Shown here: one piece after another, positions 21,851 through 31,515 of the stretch
Layout of the letters: every line of letters starts with the position of its first letter
Numbering within the stretch: the stretch's first letter is position 1
Source: Lasiodiplodia sp. COLG20
Lineage: Eukaryota > Ascomycota > Dothideomycetes > Botryosphaeriales > Botryosphaeriaceae
NCBI GenBank assembly: GCA_009801085.1
Contig: VNWV01000001.1
Coordinates: 2,542,001-2,606,000, forward strand
Reading direction: 5' to 3'
Length of the DNA: 64,000 nucleotides
Program-made: the position numbers and the translations under genes
The notes under the pieces: generated by a model
The model's database searches: none
The model's input: the letters and a program-made list of their open reading frames with translations, nothing else
Told to the model about the DNA's origin: nothing

Positions 21851-22984
21851 TCACACTGGGTGATGTTTTATTGGGTCAACTGGTACCCACTCGGAACCAT
21901 CAGTCTTTGCCCAGCCGTGACCTTTCAGTGCACCCAGATGCTCATCGTCGTCCAAGGTTTCAACCAAGGCATTCCACCTGTAGTCTCTGCTCTTTACGGA
22001 CGGACGCAGCTTATGCCGGCGATTGTGCACGAGAAAGCCGGCCAAGACCCTGTAGGTTCGGTCCAGCTCGACCCAGAGATCGGCAGGCTGAGCTCTTTTC
22101 ATTCGCTCGGGCTCGTGCAGGATGGTGCTAGTTGGCTCTGGTGCCAGCTGAAAAGTGATATGACACTGGGTGGGTAAGAGAGCCAAGTGACGGGCGAAGC
22201 GGAGTACGTTTTCGCTGGTGGGGAAGATGGCGACATAGGTGAGGGAAGTGGCGGTGTTGGTGTCCCAGCTTGCTCGTTCGAGGAGGTGCCTCAGGACGCA
22301 AGGGGAAATGTAATGCTGATACTCGTATAGGTTGTAAGCAGAGAGCGAGGAGCCTTCGTTGTAACCAATGTGGCACCAGCGACGCCGTGCCATGAGGTTT
22401 TCGGTGGTACCAAAAGGATCGGCGCATCCGTCATCGGTAAGGCTGACGTTTTGACGTAGCTCAAGGACGTGATGGCTCTGTTCGAAGGCCCAGGCATGCT
22501 GGAAGTAGCCGCCGGAACCAGCAAGACGAGCCAGAGCAGCAGGAGGCGCGACGACCTTGATGGAAGCGGGCTCGATCGAGTAAAACACGGCAGACCAAAA
22601 GTCAGTGGAGACGGAAGCGATATCGGCCCTCAAAGAACCGTATATCTCGCCGTGGGCGCAGACAAGCAAGCTCTTCACATGATGACGGCGGTCAAACTTT
22701 CCAAGAAAATGGCGGATTTGGGGCAGCTCCTGGGCGCGGCTTGGGATCCATTCGTTGTGTTCATCGTCGAGAATGTGCAGGTGGAATACGAGATAGTGGA
22801 AGAGCAGGGGTTTGATGATGCGGTGCCATCGGCGTGAAACGAGAGACAAGGCTTTGAGCGGCTGGTCACGGAGCGAGCTGAGGGCGCGGGGATTGGGCTC
22901 GTCAAAGAAGCGACGGTCGGACGGAGGAGCACAGTCGAGGTACGAGATGATGTGGAGTTTCAGCTCATCAGGGAGGGCGTCCAT
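21851..22984 (-). CDS. F-box domain protein
   Basis: Single exon. The chosen start at 22984 gives MDALPDELKLHIISYLD, the usual beginning of this fungal F-box type (377 aa); the frame stays open to another ATG at 23152, which would add 56 non-conserved residues. The F-box covers about residues 1-65, with a spacer (PNPRALSSLRDQP) before LKALSLVSRRWHRIIKPLLFHYL. Such proteins recruit substrates to SCF ubiquitin ligases through Skp1. The remaining 300 residues contain no repeats I can name. The substrate is unknown. Confidence 0.85.
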   Translation of the reverse strand: MDALPDELKLHIISYLDCAPPSDRRFFDEPNPRALSSLRDQPLKALSLVSRRWHRIIKPLLFHYLVFHLHILDDEHNEWIPSRAQELPQIRHFLGKFDRRHHVKSLLVCAHGEIYGSLRADIASVSTDFWSAVFYSIEPASIKVVAPPAALARLAGSGGYFQHAWAFEQSHHVLELRQNVSLTDDGCADPFGTTENLMARRRWCHIGYNEGSSLSAYNLYEYQHYISPCVLRHLLERASWDTNTATSLTYVAIFPTSENVLRFARHLALLPTQCHITFQLAPEPTSTILHEPERMKRAQPADLWVELDRTYRVLAGFLVHNRRHKLRPSVKSRDYRWNALVETLDDDEHLGALKGHGWAKTDGSEWVPVDPIKHHPV

Positions 22985-23799
22985 TTTGATGAAGAGAAAG
23001 CCGAGGTGTTGGCGGACCTGCTCATGCGGAGTCGTCGGGAGGTGGACCGGCCCGCGCATGACGTCGGGGCGGGTTCGGGGGAAAGAACAGCGGGCGCGCG
23101 CGCCGCTGCCTTTGTCGTCGTTGCTGAAACACTTGACACACCCGCTTACCATCGCAAATGCCCAAGGCCATTCCTCGGGTCAATCGCCTGTGAGACTATT
23201 CCCGACACCAGGGACACTTTGATCCATCCATGGTCGCCATCATCCTTCGACCATCGATTCCTGATCCATGTTGAGACGTGGTCGACAGATGCCTCGTATT
23301 CGACCGACAAGGATGCGCGTGACAGAGTGCAACCTCAACGTCGACCCAGCCCAGACCGCATCCGGAAACCTCGAGAGCTGCCGTTGCAGCTCTTTGCTAA
23401 TATTAGCAGCAGATCGCCCTAGGCCTAAGGATTTACGCCAACACCTCATCCCGATTTGCGACTGTTCTCCGCATTTGTAGCGCGTTGCTTCGCGGCTATC
23501 CCAGGTGCCACAACCCTGTCAAGGTTTTCGTGGCCGCTGACCCATCGTGCCACCGCACCGGGAACTAATGCACCTTCAATCGTCGTATCTTTCACGGTTC
23601 AGCTTGATGTTTTGCTGCCTCTCGAAGCAACTGTAACCCTCTCACGCTGGCCGTTTTCCGGGTCCACGTCCCGTACCTGCCGCGTCCTACGTATAAAGAC
23701 GGCAGGATCCCTGGCATCTTGCACTTCACTCACACCAGCAACTTCATCAAACTGTGTTCCAATCGTTCCTATCGCTGCCTCGCATCCATTTCAACCACA
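22985..23799. other. Divergent intergenic region
   Basis: 815 bp between the F-box and secreted-protein starts; includes a possible N-terminal extension of the F-box frame (to 23152) and a TATA box for the plus-strand gene. Confidence 0.6.
23692..23697 (+). promoter_or_regulatory. TATA box (TATAAA) of the secreted protein gene
   Basis: Perfect TATAAA 103 bp upstream of the ATG at 23800, followed by a CA-rich leader, a layout typical of strongly regulated fungal genes. Confidence 0.6.
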
Positions 23800-24521
23800 A
23801 TGGTTTTCACTTCGCAGATCCTTTTGGGCGCCTTGACCCTTTCGCCCGCTCTCGCCAACCCTGTTAAGCTGGAGGCTCGGCAGTCGACCCTTCCCAATTT
23901 CTACACGCTCACGGCATACGCTCCGGACAATGCCAACCTGAACGGCGCCAAGTTCCAAAACGGTGGCAACCTTTTCGGGAAAGAAGTCGGCTCGTACTGC
24001 CCTACCAGTGTTGGCACTTCCTGCCCCAATGGCACCGAAACTGTATTCTCAGGCGCTTTCTATCCCGTAAGTCTGGCATAACCCTTGAGTTGTCACCCCA
24101 ATGCTAAACCAGCTAGGCCTGCCTTGTGCCCGGCGGACAAGATCTTTACGTCACTCACGATGGGGACATCGCCATCACTGTCCAGCACTCGCACTACATT
24201 CCCTCAGACGCATATCACAACTATGAGGGCTGGTCCTGGAATGCTCTTCCCACCGATACCTATTCTGCTTCCATGCCTGACTGCCCCCTTGATGACCCCC
24301 GCTACAACTGCGACACTCCCTCTGGCTACTGGACTTTCCATGCACCCGACGCTGCTGAGGATGTTGGAGGCGTCGTGGCCTGCCCCGACCCGGATTATCC
24401 GGAGAGCATCCAGGCTTACGCTGTGACTCCAAGTTTCAATCGCACTGACTGCACTCCCATGGTGGGCTTGGGCACCCACAACTACACGGGCATCAACCCG
24501 CCTGTGTGGTCGTATATGTAA
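23800..24521 (+). CDS. Small secreted protein, IgE-binding-protein-like family
   Basis: Exons 23800..24066 and 24117..24521; 223 aa. A signal peptide of about 20 residues (ends SPALA) is followed by a short pro-region ending EARQ. The body starts with PNFYTLTAYAPDNANLNGAKFQNGGN and has six or more cysteines, including SYCPTSVGTSCP and ACLVPGGQDLYV. This order (an opening F-T/Y-L strand, a CPxxxxxxCP segment, then VPGGQxLYVxxxGxIxxTxxHS) resembles Aspergillus secreted proteins annotated IgE-binding protein and their homologues. Biochemical function is unknown; the fold is likely all-beta. The preceding TATA box suggests regulated expression. Confidence 0.78.
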
Positions 24522-24797
24522 CGGTTGAAGGCCGTTAGATGATGTGGAAGCCGCCTGGTTTCTCTTTTCTTTTGCCTGAATTGTACATAGCTATCTCCTA
24601 CTTCGGACTGCCGTGTTGACGAAAATGTTAATATAGTTAATACATAATAATTATGCATTATCCTTATTAAATCCATTCGATACTTGGGAACAGGTCTAGA
24701 ACAAGTGCACTCTCCTAAGCCAGTATGCAAAAACACTGACTAATGTAAATTATCCTTTCCTTCACGACTAGCAACGTCTGATAGTCTCATTTCCCTT

Positions 24798-26930
24798 TCA
24801 CTCCACCACGAGAACCTGCCCATCCTCAGAACCTCGTCCGCCGGCCACTGCGAGAACAATTGTCTTCTCGAGAAGGACCTTTTCGACACCAGCTTCCTTC
24901 AAATACTCTGGATGCCAAAGTGTCGGCGGCGCTGGCCTTTCAACAGTGCACTGCCATGCACCATCACCTTCCATCTTGACTCTTTCCGAGACATCCTCGC
25001 CATCAACGAACACTCGCAAAAGTGGCAGCCCCTCGCCCTCGCCTTCCACCTTGCCACTGACGTTAAAGACAAACGAACCGTCCTCGTTCAACTCCCCCTT
25101 CTCCGCCTTCAACTCCCCCACACTCGCCCTCACCTTCTTTCCTCCCAGTTCTCCCCTGCTTGGCTCCAGCACCACATCGCTCCCCAACGCCGGCGTCCTC
25201 CCGGGCGGCGCCCTTCCCCCGCCCACCCTCTCAAACGCAGCCGCCACCTCCAGCAACTCGCGATCCGCATACGCCCTACCCGCAAACGTCACATTGCACG
25301 GCAAGCCCGTATCCTCCATGACGCCCATGCACACGCTGACGGTCGGCACGCCGAGGTGGCGCAGGACCCTGTTGCCGTTGCTGTAGTAAACGCCGTTGCG
25401 CCACGCATCGCGCGCGCTCTCGTCGACGCGGTCCGCGTCCGCGCGGCCGACGTCGCCGTTGGCCGGGAAGCACACGGCGTCGAAGCCGCGCGCGTCCATC
25501 CACGCTTCGAGGTCGCGCTGGCGCGCGGCTTCGAGGGCGCGCAGCGCGTCGGGCAGGCCGGGGTAGGCGAGCGGCGTGGTCACGCCGTTGGCGTGGAGCT
25601 CGCGCAGTACGGTGGGGAGCGAGGTCCAGGGGACGGCGTTGAGGGGGTTGGCGTAGCGGGTTTGCGGGCCGTCTTTTTCCATGGGGAAGAGGGCGGCGAC
25701 GTTGACGTCGGTGGCGAAGTCTTTGAGAGGTGCGGCGGAGGGTGTGGGGGAGGGGGAGGAGTGGTTTTCGGCGAGGAAGGCGTCCCATGCCAGCGCGAGC
25801 AGAGGTCCGCGCTCCGCTGCCATCCAGCCGGCGGGGAACCCGGGGACGTTGGCGACGGTGCCGCCGGCGGAGGGCGGGAGGTGGGCCAGCTTCTCGTAGT
25901 TGGTGATGAGGGGGAAGTCGGGCGTTTCGATCAGCTCGGCACCGGCGGAGGTGAGGGCACGCCTGGCATTGTCGAAAAGCGCGGCGATAGAGGGGCGGAG
26001 GGCGACGGGGTTGTGGCAGCCTTCGTCGTTGTGGCCGATGTACATGCGTGGTATGGCTATGCGTTTGCCACGGAGGCTGGATACGACAGAAGGGTTCGCG
26101 ATGTCGAGGAAAGAGCCGCTGGAGGGGTGGATGGCGGTTGGGCTGGGGATGGGGATGAAAGATTGCTCGCGCCACAAATCGCAGGCAGCCATGGGGTCGG
26201 GCACAGCGAGGACGTCCAGCAGGGCGAGCAGGTCGCTGACCGTCCGCGTGTGCGGGACGACAACGTCGCATGTCGGATACAGTGGCCAGTTACCCCTGAT
26301 GGAGAGCATCCCGCGTGAGGGCGTATAGGCAACCAGCCCGTTATTCGATGCCGGCGACCGCCCCGAGGACACTGTCTCCGCGCCCAGACCGAAGGCCGCA
26401 AATGATGCTGCCGTGGACGTTGCGGAGCCATTGGATGAGCCTGAAGCAAAGGCGGCGGTGAGGTAGGTGCCATTGTACGGCGATTCGGCACGTCCATACG
26501 CTCCCCGCTGCATTCCGCCATATGCCATTGGCGGCATGTTGGTCTTGCCGATGAGGATGGCACCGGCTTCGCGCAGCTTTTGGACAGTGAAGGCGTCTTC
26601 ATTGGCGACGAATCCGGTCAAGGCTGGCGAACCGGCAGCTGCAGTCAGCCCCTTTACCTGGTAGCTATCCTTAACGGTATAAGGAATGCCTTCAAGCGGC
26701 CTGATCGGCCGCCCAGCCGCCTTGTCTGCGGCTCTCCGAACGTCTGATTCGGCTGCATCCCGGAGAACTGAGGGGTTGAGAATGGGAATGGAGTTGAGCT
26801 GGGTTCCTCGGCAGTCGTATGCCGAGATGCGGAGGAGATAGCGAGTGCAGAGCTCGACGCTGGTGATTGTGCCAGAGTCCAATGCATTTTTAAGATCCAG
26901 TATGCTGGCTTCGATGAGATTGAGCGCCAT
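24798..26930 (-). CDS. Amidase-signature family hydrolase with C-terminal extension
   Basis: Single exon, 710 aa. The amidase domain occupies about residues 5-560. The catalytic Lys lies in GIPYTVKDSYQVKG (K87); the glycine/serine-rich segment FASGSSNGSATS (residues 161-172) supplies the cis-Ser; and AETVSSGRSPASNN (184-197) takes the place of the usual G-x-D-x-G-G-S-I-R-x-P nucleophile loop. This ETVSSGRSPAS variant is recognisable in a fungal subfamily. The last 150 residues form a separate charged, probably beta-rich extension. The substrate is unknown; members cleave amides, carbamates or N-acyl amino compounds. No signal peptide. The long frames on the opposite strand are GC-bias shadows. 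Confidence 0.88.
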   Translation of the reverse strand: MALNLIEASILDLKNALDSGTITSVELCTRYLLRISAYDCRGTQLNSIPILNPSVLRDAAESDVRRAADKAAGRPIRPLEGIPYTVKDSYQVKGLTAAAGSPALTGFVANEDAFTVQKLREAGAILIGKTNMPPMAYGGMQRGAYGRAESPYNGTYLTAAFASGSSNGSATSTAASFAAFGLGAETVSSGRSPASNNGLVAYTPSRGMLSIRGNWPLYPTCDVVVPHTRTVSDLLALLDVLAVPDPMAACDLWREQSFIPIPSPTAIHPSSGSFLDIANPSVVSSLRGKRIAIPRMYIGHNDEGCHNPVALRPSIAALFDNARRALTSAGAELIETPDFPLITNYEKLAHLPPSAGGTVANVPGFPAGWMAAERGPLLALAWDAFLAENHSSPSPTPSAAPLKDFATDVNVAALFPMEKDGPQTRYANPLNAVPWTSLPTVLRELHANGVTTPLAYPGLPDALRALEAARQRDLEAWMDARGFDAVCFPANGDVGRADADRVDESARDAWRNGVYYSNGNRVLRHLGVPTVSVCMGVMEDTGLPCNVTFAGRAYADRELLEVAAAFERVGGGRAPPGRTPALGSDVVLEPSRGELGGKKVRASVGELKAEKGELNEDGSFVFNVSGKVEGEGEGLPLLRVFVDGEDVSERVKMEGDGAWQCTVERPAPPTLWHPEYLKEAGVEKVLLEKTIVLAVAGGRGSEDGQVLVVE

Positions 26931-28146
26931 TATCGTGACTATACAGTTATTCAGTGAGAAGGATCATCTTTCGGGGTTCTGCCGCGCTGACCTACAATTG
27001 TAGTTGAAAAATTTCCTTGTGAGTCGCCGTCAAAAACCTTTCGAGGCCTGAATTTATATCTGTCAGAAAGTACCCCGCTTCCATATTTAGCGACATCGGA
27101 TGTATCTTCTGGGCGCAGCGAAGCTGGCGAGAATCAGGAAAAATGGGGTGGCCCTGATAGGTGAATTTGATAGGGCACTCTCCTCGCGCACGTGCCGCCA
27201 CTCTTCCCTTAAATACAGGTTCACGCGACGCCCACATCCTATATGCAATCGCAGGCGGGATGGCAGTGAGCAAAATGATGATTTACGTAAAGGATCGGGT
27301 GTGCAAGACAACTCAAGGAATTCGGGAAACACTTTAACACGGGACAATATCGAACGCTTTTGCCTGGCCCCGAGCGTTGCTCGAAAGAGAAATTTTCTAG
27401 AAACTCACCGGTGTTTCGAAAAAATTGTTTTATAGAGCTCTCTTGTTCTGTGCGGGTCTCCCCTTGAGAAAAGTTAGAAAGAGGTATAGAACGGGGTTGC
27501 ATCATATCAAACCGTTCAGGCAGCAGGTTGACAATGGAGAGCAATGTGCGTCGTTAAAAAAGTGATGTGCAAGAAACTTTGGGAACGAGGCAGTGCGCGA
27601 AAGAAATGCCAATGAACGATGAAATGGATTGAAGACTTCCGCTGTGCAGAGGTTACTTCAGGATGGCTTCTTAGCTGGAACCAAACAGGCAAGTCCATGC
27701 GACCTCGGCGATGTTGGGATTGTGCCGCAGCATTGATGTCGTGTGGAACACCCTCTCGGGTCGAGCGCGTATTTTCCGGGAGCCAATGTAGCTGCGTAGC
27801 GTGAGGGGTTCCTTGCATGCAGAAATTCATAAGAGCAGAAAGCAACAACAGTATGCGAACCGAAGAAGACTGTCCTCTAGATAACAAGAGTGAATTCCCT
27901 GCGGGATATAGTGTTCTGTTCGTTGCTCTGTGTCGTGAATTATTGTAGTGCACGCCGGACGATGACGCTGCTGCGGAGGGGGATCAGCAACTAAGCTGGG
28001 GTAACGATATCGGAGCTTCACCCCCACCTCCGACGTGCCTATCAACACCAGACAAGCAAGACCACATAAATAACGAGGTGAAGTTCTGCTTTCGTGAGTT
28101 CAACCGCAAGTGAAAGCAACTTGGAAAGGAATATCTGCCCATCGCC
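26931..28146. other. Divergent intergenic region
   Basis: 1.2 kb between the amidase and alpha/beta-hydrolase starts. Several 85-145-codon ORFs overlap one another without recognisable motifs. Presumably both promoters. Confidence 0.55.
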
Positions 28147-29272
28147 ATGGCCAACGCCGATACTTACCCGCCACCGAAAAATGTCGAGTTGCCGATGCTG
28201 AACGCCATCCCAGCCCATCTGGTAGACCGTTTCGACCCCATCTTTGTCCAGTACCACAACAAATACCAACTCGGAAGGCTACACACTCACCAAATACCTA
28301 TTGAGTGGGTCCGGGCCAACCCTGCCAAGTATGCCATTTCCTATGGCCTCGCACACTTCCCCACATCCCGCGTCAAGATCTCGGAGCAAAAATGCCCGGT
28401 AAAGGGCGGCGAGATCACCGTGCGCATCTTCGAGCCCGTCGACGGTAAGCCCAAGAAGCCAGCTTACATGAACTTTCACGGTGGCGGCTGGGTTTTTGGC
28501 GGCGGCCTTACAAAGGACCATGAGTTCTGCAAGAGGATCGTGCACAAGCTTGGTTGTGTCGCTTTCGACGTAGACTACAGGCTGGCACCCGAGTATCCAC
28601 ACCCAACGCAGCTGGATGACTGCTGGGACGCTTTTCAGTGGATGAGAGCCAAGGCTGACGAGTTCGGGTTGGATCTGGAGAAAATCGCCGTTGGAGGAGC
28701 GTCGGCGGGTGGTCATCTTGCTGCTGTCATAGCAATAAGGTGCCGCGATAAAGGCATTCCCCTGGCCTTCCAGCTGCTGCAGGTGCCGGCCACCGACTTA
28801 GTAGCTGCTTTCACCCCGACAGCGGAGCTCAACCCGGATTGTCCGTATGACAGTTACAGAGAAATGTGGGACGTCGTGGTGCTCCCGGGAGAGCGGATGA
28901 GTTACTTTCAGAAGGCTTGGTTGGGAAATCCCCGGCCAGCCAAGTATGACAATGTGAGTGTCATGACGGCTGAAATTGCACGGGTGAGCTGACGGAACCT
29001 AGGATTGGGAAGTGTCCCCCATGAAAAATCCAGACTTGTCCAATCTTGCTCCAGCTTTAGTTGTTACTGCTGAGATGGACCCGCTGAGAGATGAAGGCGA
29101 AGCCTATGGCAGGAAAATGAACGAGGCTGGCTCAAAGGCCGAGATCTGGCGGATTCCGGGTGTTCCTCATACTGTTGTCCATTTGGATGCGATTCTCAAA
29201 GGCGGGCAGGAATTCAACGAGAGGGCTGTGAAGGCCCTCTCAGAGGTCTGGGGGGTTCCCATCACTCCTTAG
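28147..29272 (+). CDS. Alpha/beta hydrolase, HSL-type lipase/esterase family
   Basis: Exons 28147..28953 and 29003..29272; 358 aa. Alpha/beta-hydrolase fold 3 (PF07859): the oxyanion HGGGW motif is at residues 111-115, the nucleophile elbow GGASAGGH has Ser186, the acid lies in TAEMDPLRDEG and the catalytic His in GVPHTVVH near the C-terminus. FDVDYRLAPEYPHP is another family signature. No signal peptide, so probably cytosolic; family members act on short-chain esters, xenobiotics or secondary-metabolite intermediates. The intron falls between the nucleophile and acid regions. The specific substrate cannot be read from sequence. Confidence 0.92.
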
Positions 29273-29758
29273 AATGGTTCCAAGTTCCAATCGACCATGA
29301 GATTTCGGTGGAGATTGAGTATTCCCTGCATAGCATCCTGCTTGTCAGTAATACACCCTTGGTATCAGAACGTACATATTGTGAAGCCTTGTTCGGCGAT
29401 ATCTCCATGAAAGGACTTGAAGTTTGCATAATGTGCACTGACGTCGGAAGCCGCGAGCATGAAAAGCAGAACGAGATGGATGATCACCAATGCTTTGCGC
29501 GGCGTGCATGACAGCAGGAGTAAAGGCCGGACCACAAAATGACTCGCCAACAAAAGATGATGTGCGCCCGTTGAATCGTCGGCGCGCTAGTCCCTAAATG
29601 TTGCGCTAACCGAGCTGCGGCACTCGCCAATTCTCTCTCCACCAAGTGTGGGAAGCGCGAAGTTTCTTTCTTCACCTCGCGACACACTCGACCACCGCCA
29701 TAGCGCAGGATACCCATTTCTTTGCGCATTTCGCAACCACCCCACAAACCTCGTCAAA
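29273..29758. other. Intergenic region upstream of RPL22
   Basis: 486 bp holding the hydrolase 3' UTR and the ribosomal protein promoter; no coding signal. Confidence 0.6.
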
Positions 29759-30329
29759 ATGGCCCCCATCGTACGTTCACTGCTTTGCTGCCTGCCGAAC
29801 TCCTGAGCGAGGCTCGGCTTTTGAGAGCAGTAGGCTAAGTGTTCATTACAGAAGCGCGCCGGCCCCAAGAAGGCCAAGGTCACCAAGAAGGTACAATTTG
29901 CCTCGCCCGATCCTCTTCTCGCGCGCCCAATCTGACGCCCGCCGCAGTTCATCATCAACGCCTCGCAGCCCGTGAGCGACAAGATCTTCGACATCGCCGC
30001 CTTCGAGAAGTTCCTTCACGACCGCATCAAGGTTGATGGCCGCACCAACAACCTCGGCGACACCGTCCAGATCTCCCAGCAGGGTGACGGCAAGATCGAG
30101 GTCATCGCCCACCAGGAGTTCTCTGGTCGCTACCTCAAGTACCTGTAAGTTGGGCTGGTTATATCGCATGCAGGGACAATGGCTGATTGGAATGTCTTGC
30201 AGGACCAAGAAGTTCCTCAAGAAGCAGCAGCTCCGTGACTGGCTCCGCGTCGTCTCCACCTCCAAGGGTGTCTACGAGCTCCGCTTCTTCAACGTCGTCA
30301 ACGACGAGGCCGACGAGGATGAGGAGTAA
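29759..30329 (+). CDS. RPL22: 60S ribosomal protein eL22
   Basis: Exons 29759..29770, 29852..29890, 29948..30144, 30203..30329; 124 aa. A 12-nt first exon encodes just MAPI, and the second encodes the basic tail [13 protein letters not shown]. The body ([74 protein letters not shown]) is the complete eL22 fold and ends in the normal acidic tail EADEDEE. Introns at the extreme 5' end are typical of fungal ribosomal protein genes. A component of the large cytosolic ribosomal subunit. Confidence 0.97.
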
Positions 30330-30854
30330 ATTAGGATTGATACCCGGGATATACTCTCTAAAAGATAGCTGGAAAGTCAACCTTATTACCCTCAAATATT
30401 TCCTGTTTGCCGTGATGCGATTGTCGTTTGTGTTTATGGATCTAGATGTCTCGCTACTCATCCAGTGTGGATCAGGAATTGGATGTAAACAGGACGGCCG
30501 CAGGATGCTCAGTGCGAATTTTCGCAGCAAAATGATTATAAACTCGAGGCAATCGAGCATGTGCAGCATTGGACGTCGAATGGGCAATGACTTGGGCTGA
30601 CCCATCTTACGCTAAACAACTAATAGTGATAGGTACCGCTTCATACAATTTGCTGCTCTGTTAGTAGGCCGCTGAAGTGGGGCCGTTCATAAGCAGCACA
30701 GGAATTACTCAAGCAAGCCGAATAGCCGAAGTATATATTGAGCGAACTCGACTAACACAACTCGGACCACCACCATATCCAAACCTCAGCCTCAAGACAA
30801 GCCACTAGGGAAAGGTCCTCAAATCCACCTTCATCACCGAACCCCCGTCCAAGA
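30330..30854. other. Convergent 3' region
   Basis: 525 bp between the stop codons of RPL22 and the small secreted protein gene; frames on both strands here are short and unremarkable. Confidence 0.6.
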
Positions 30855-31515
30855 TCAGCCTTCGATCCCGCGCCTGTTCTTGTCGGAGATGGGCACCGGC
30901 GAGCTCGTTCTCAGATTTATCAACAGAGCACCATCATCAACTGTGGTAGAAGCTGCCGCCCATTTGATGACATAAAGATCGTCGGTGCCTGTGGGAACAG
31001 CTCGGTAATTCATTTCAATATCACCAGCGTCCGAGACGTGGTACGCCCAGGCACCATACAAACCAAATCCCGTGGTTTTCATGGACGAGGTGGAGTTCGC
31101 AATGCCCACCGTCTCCAAGTCGCTACCGGAGTCCGTGATTCCCCAGCTGTACGAATCACCATCCTCGGTAATCACGGCCCAGGTTCCACTCTGGCTATCC
31201 TCGGTTGACACTGAACAGTCAGATTCTTGTCTGTCTTGAGCATGGATACTAGACTTACAGGTGATGTTTGCAATGCTTGATGCGTTCGATGGGACTTGTT
31301 TGCCGGCATATGCGACGCCTATTTAGATCATCAGCGCGTGTTTTACGTCCTACTTCAGGGCGCGAACCATCTGCAATAAAGACATCCAGGCCTTCACTAA
31401 TGTCGGAACCATACGCGTAGAGCTTGAAAGAATCGGCCCTTGGCTTGATGGCGAGGGCACTCGAAAATTGAGCAAGAATCAGCACAGTGGCTGCCAAAGA
31501 GAAAGGGAAATTCAT
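30855..31515 (-). CDS. Small secreted protein, unknown
   Basis: Exons 31515..31368, 31318..31259, 31210..30855; 187 aa. A clear signal peptide (MNFPFSLAATVLILAQFSSALA) is followed by a KPR site and by a domain of alternating beta-strand-like segments (SFKLYAYGSDI, DVFIADGVAYAG, GTWAVITEDGDSYSWGI, LYVIKWAAA). There are no cysteines in the mature part, which is unusual for a secreted effector candidate, and several N-x-S/T sites (SNAS, ANIT, ANST). I do not recognise a named domain; similar short secreted proteins are common in Dothideomycetes. All introns are GT-AG and the spliced frame is continuous. Confidence 0.75.

Noticed and set aside
24912..26318. 468-codon plus-strand frame (and a 331-codon minus-strand frame at 25276-26271) over the amidase
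   Set aside because: Both are GC-rich shadows; the minus-strand 710-codon frame carries the amidase motifs.
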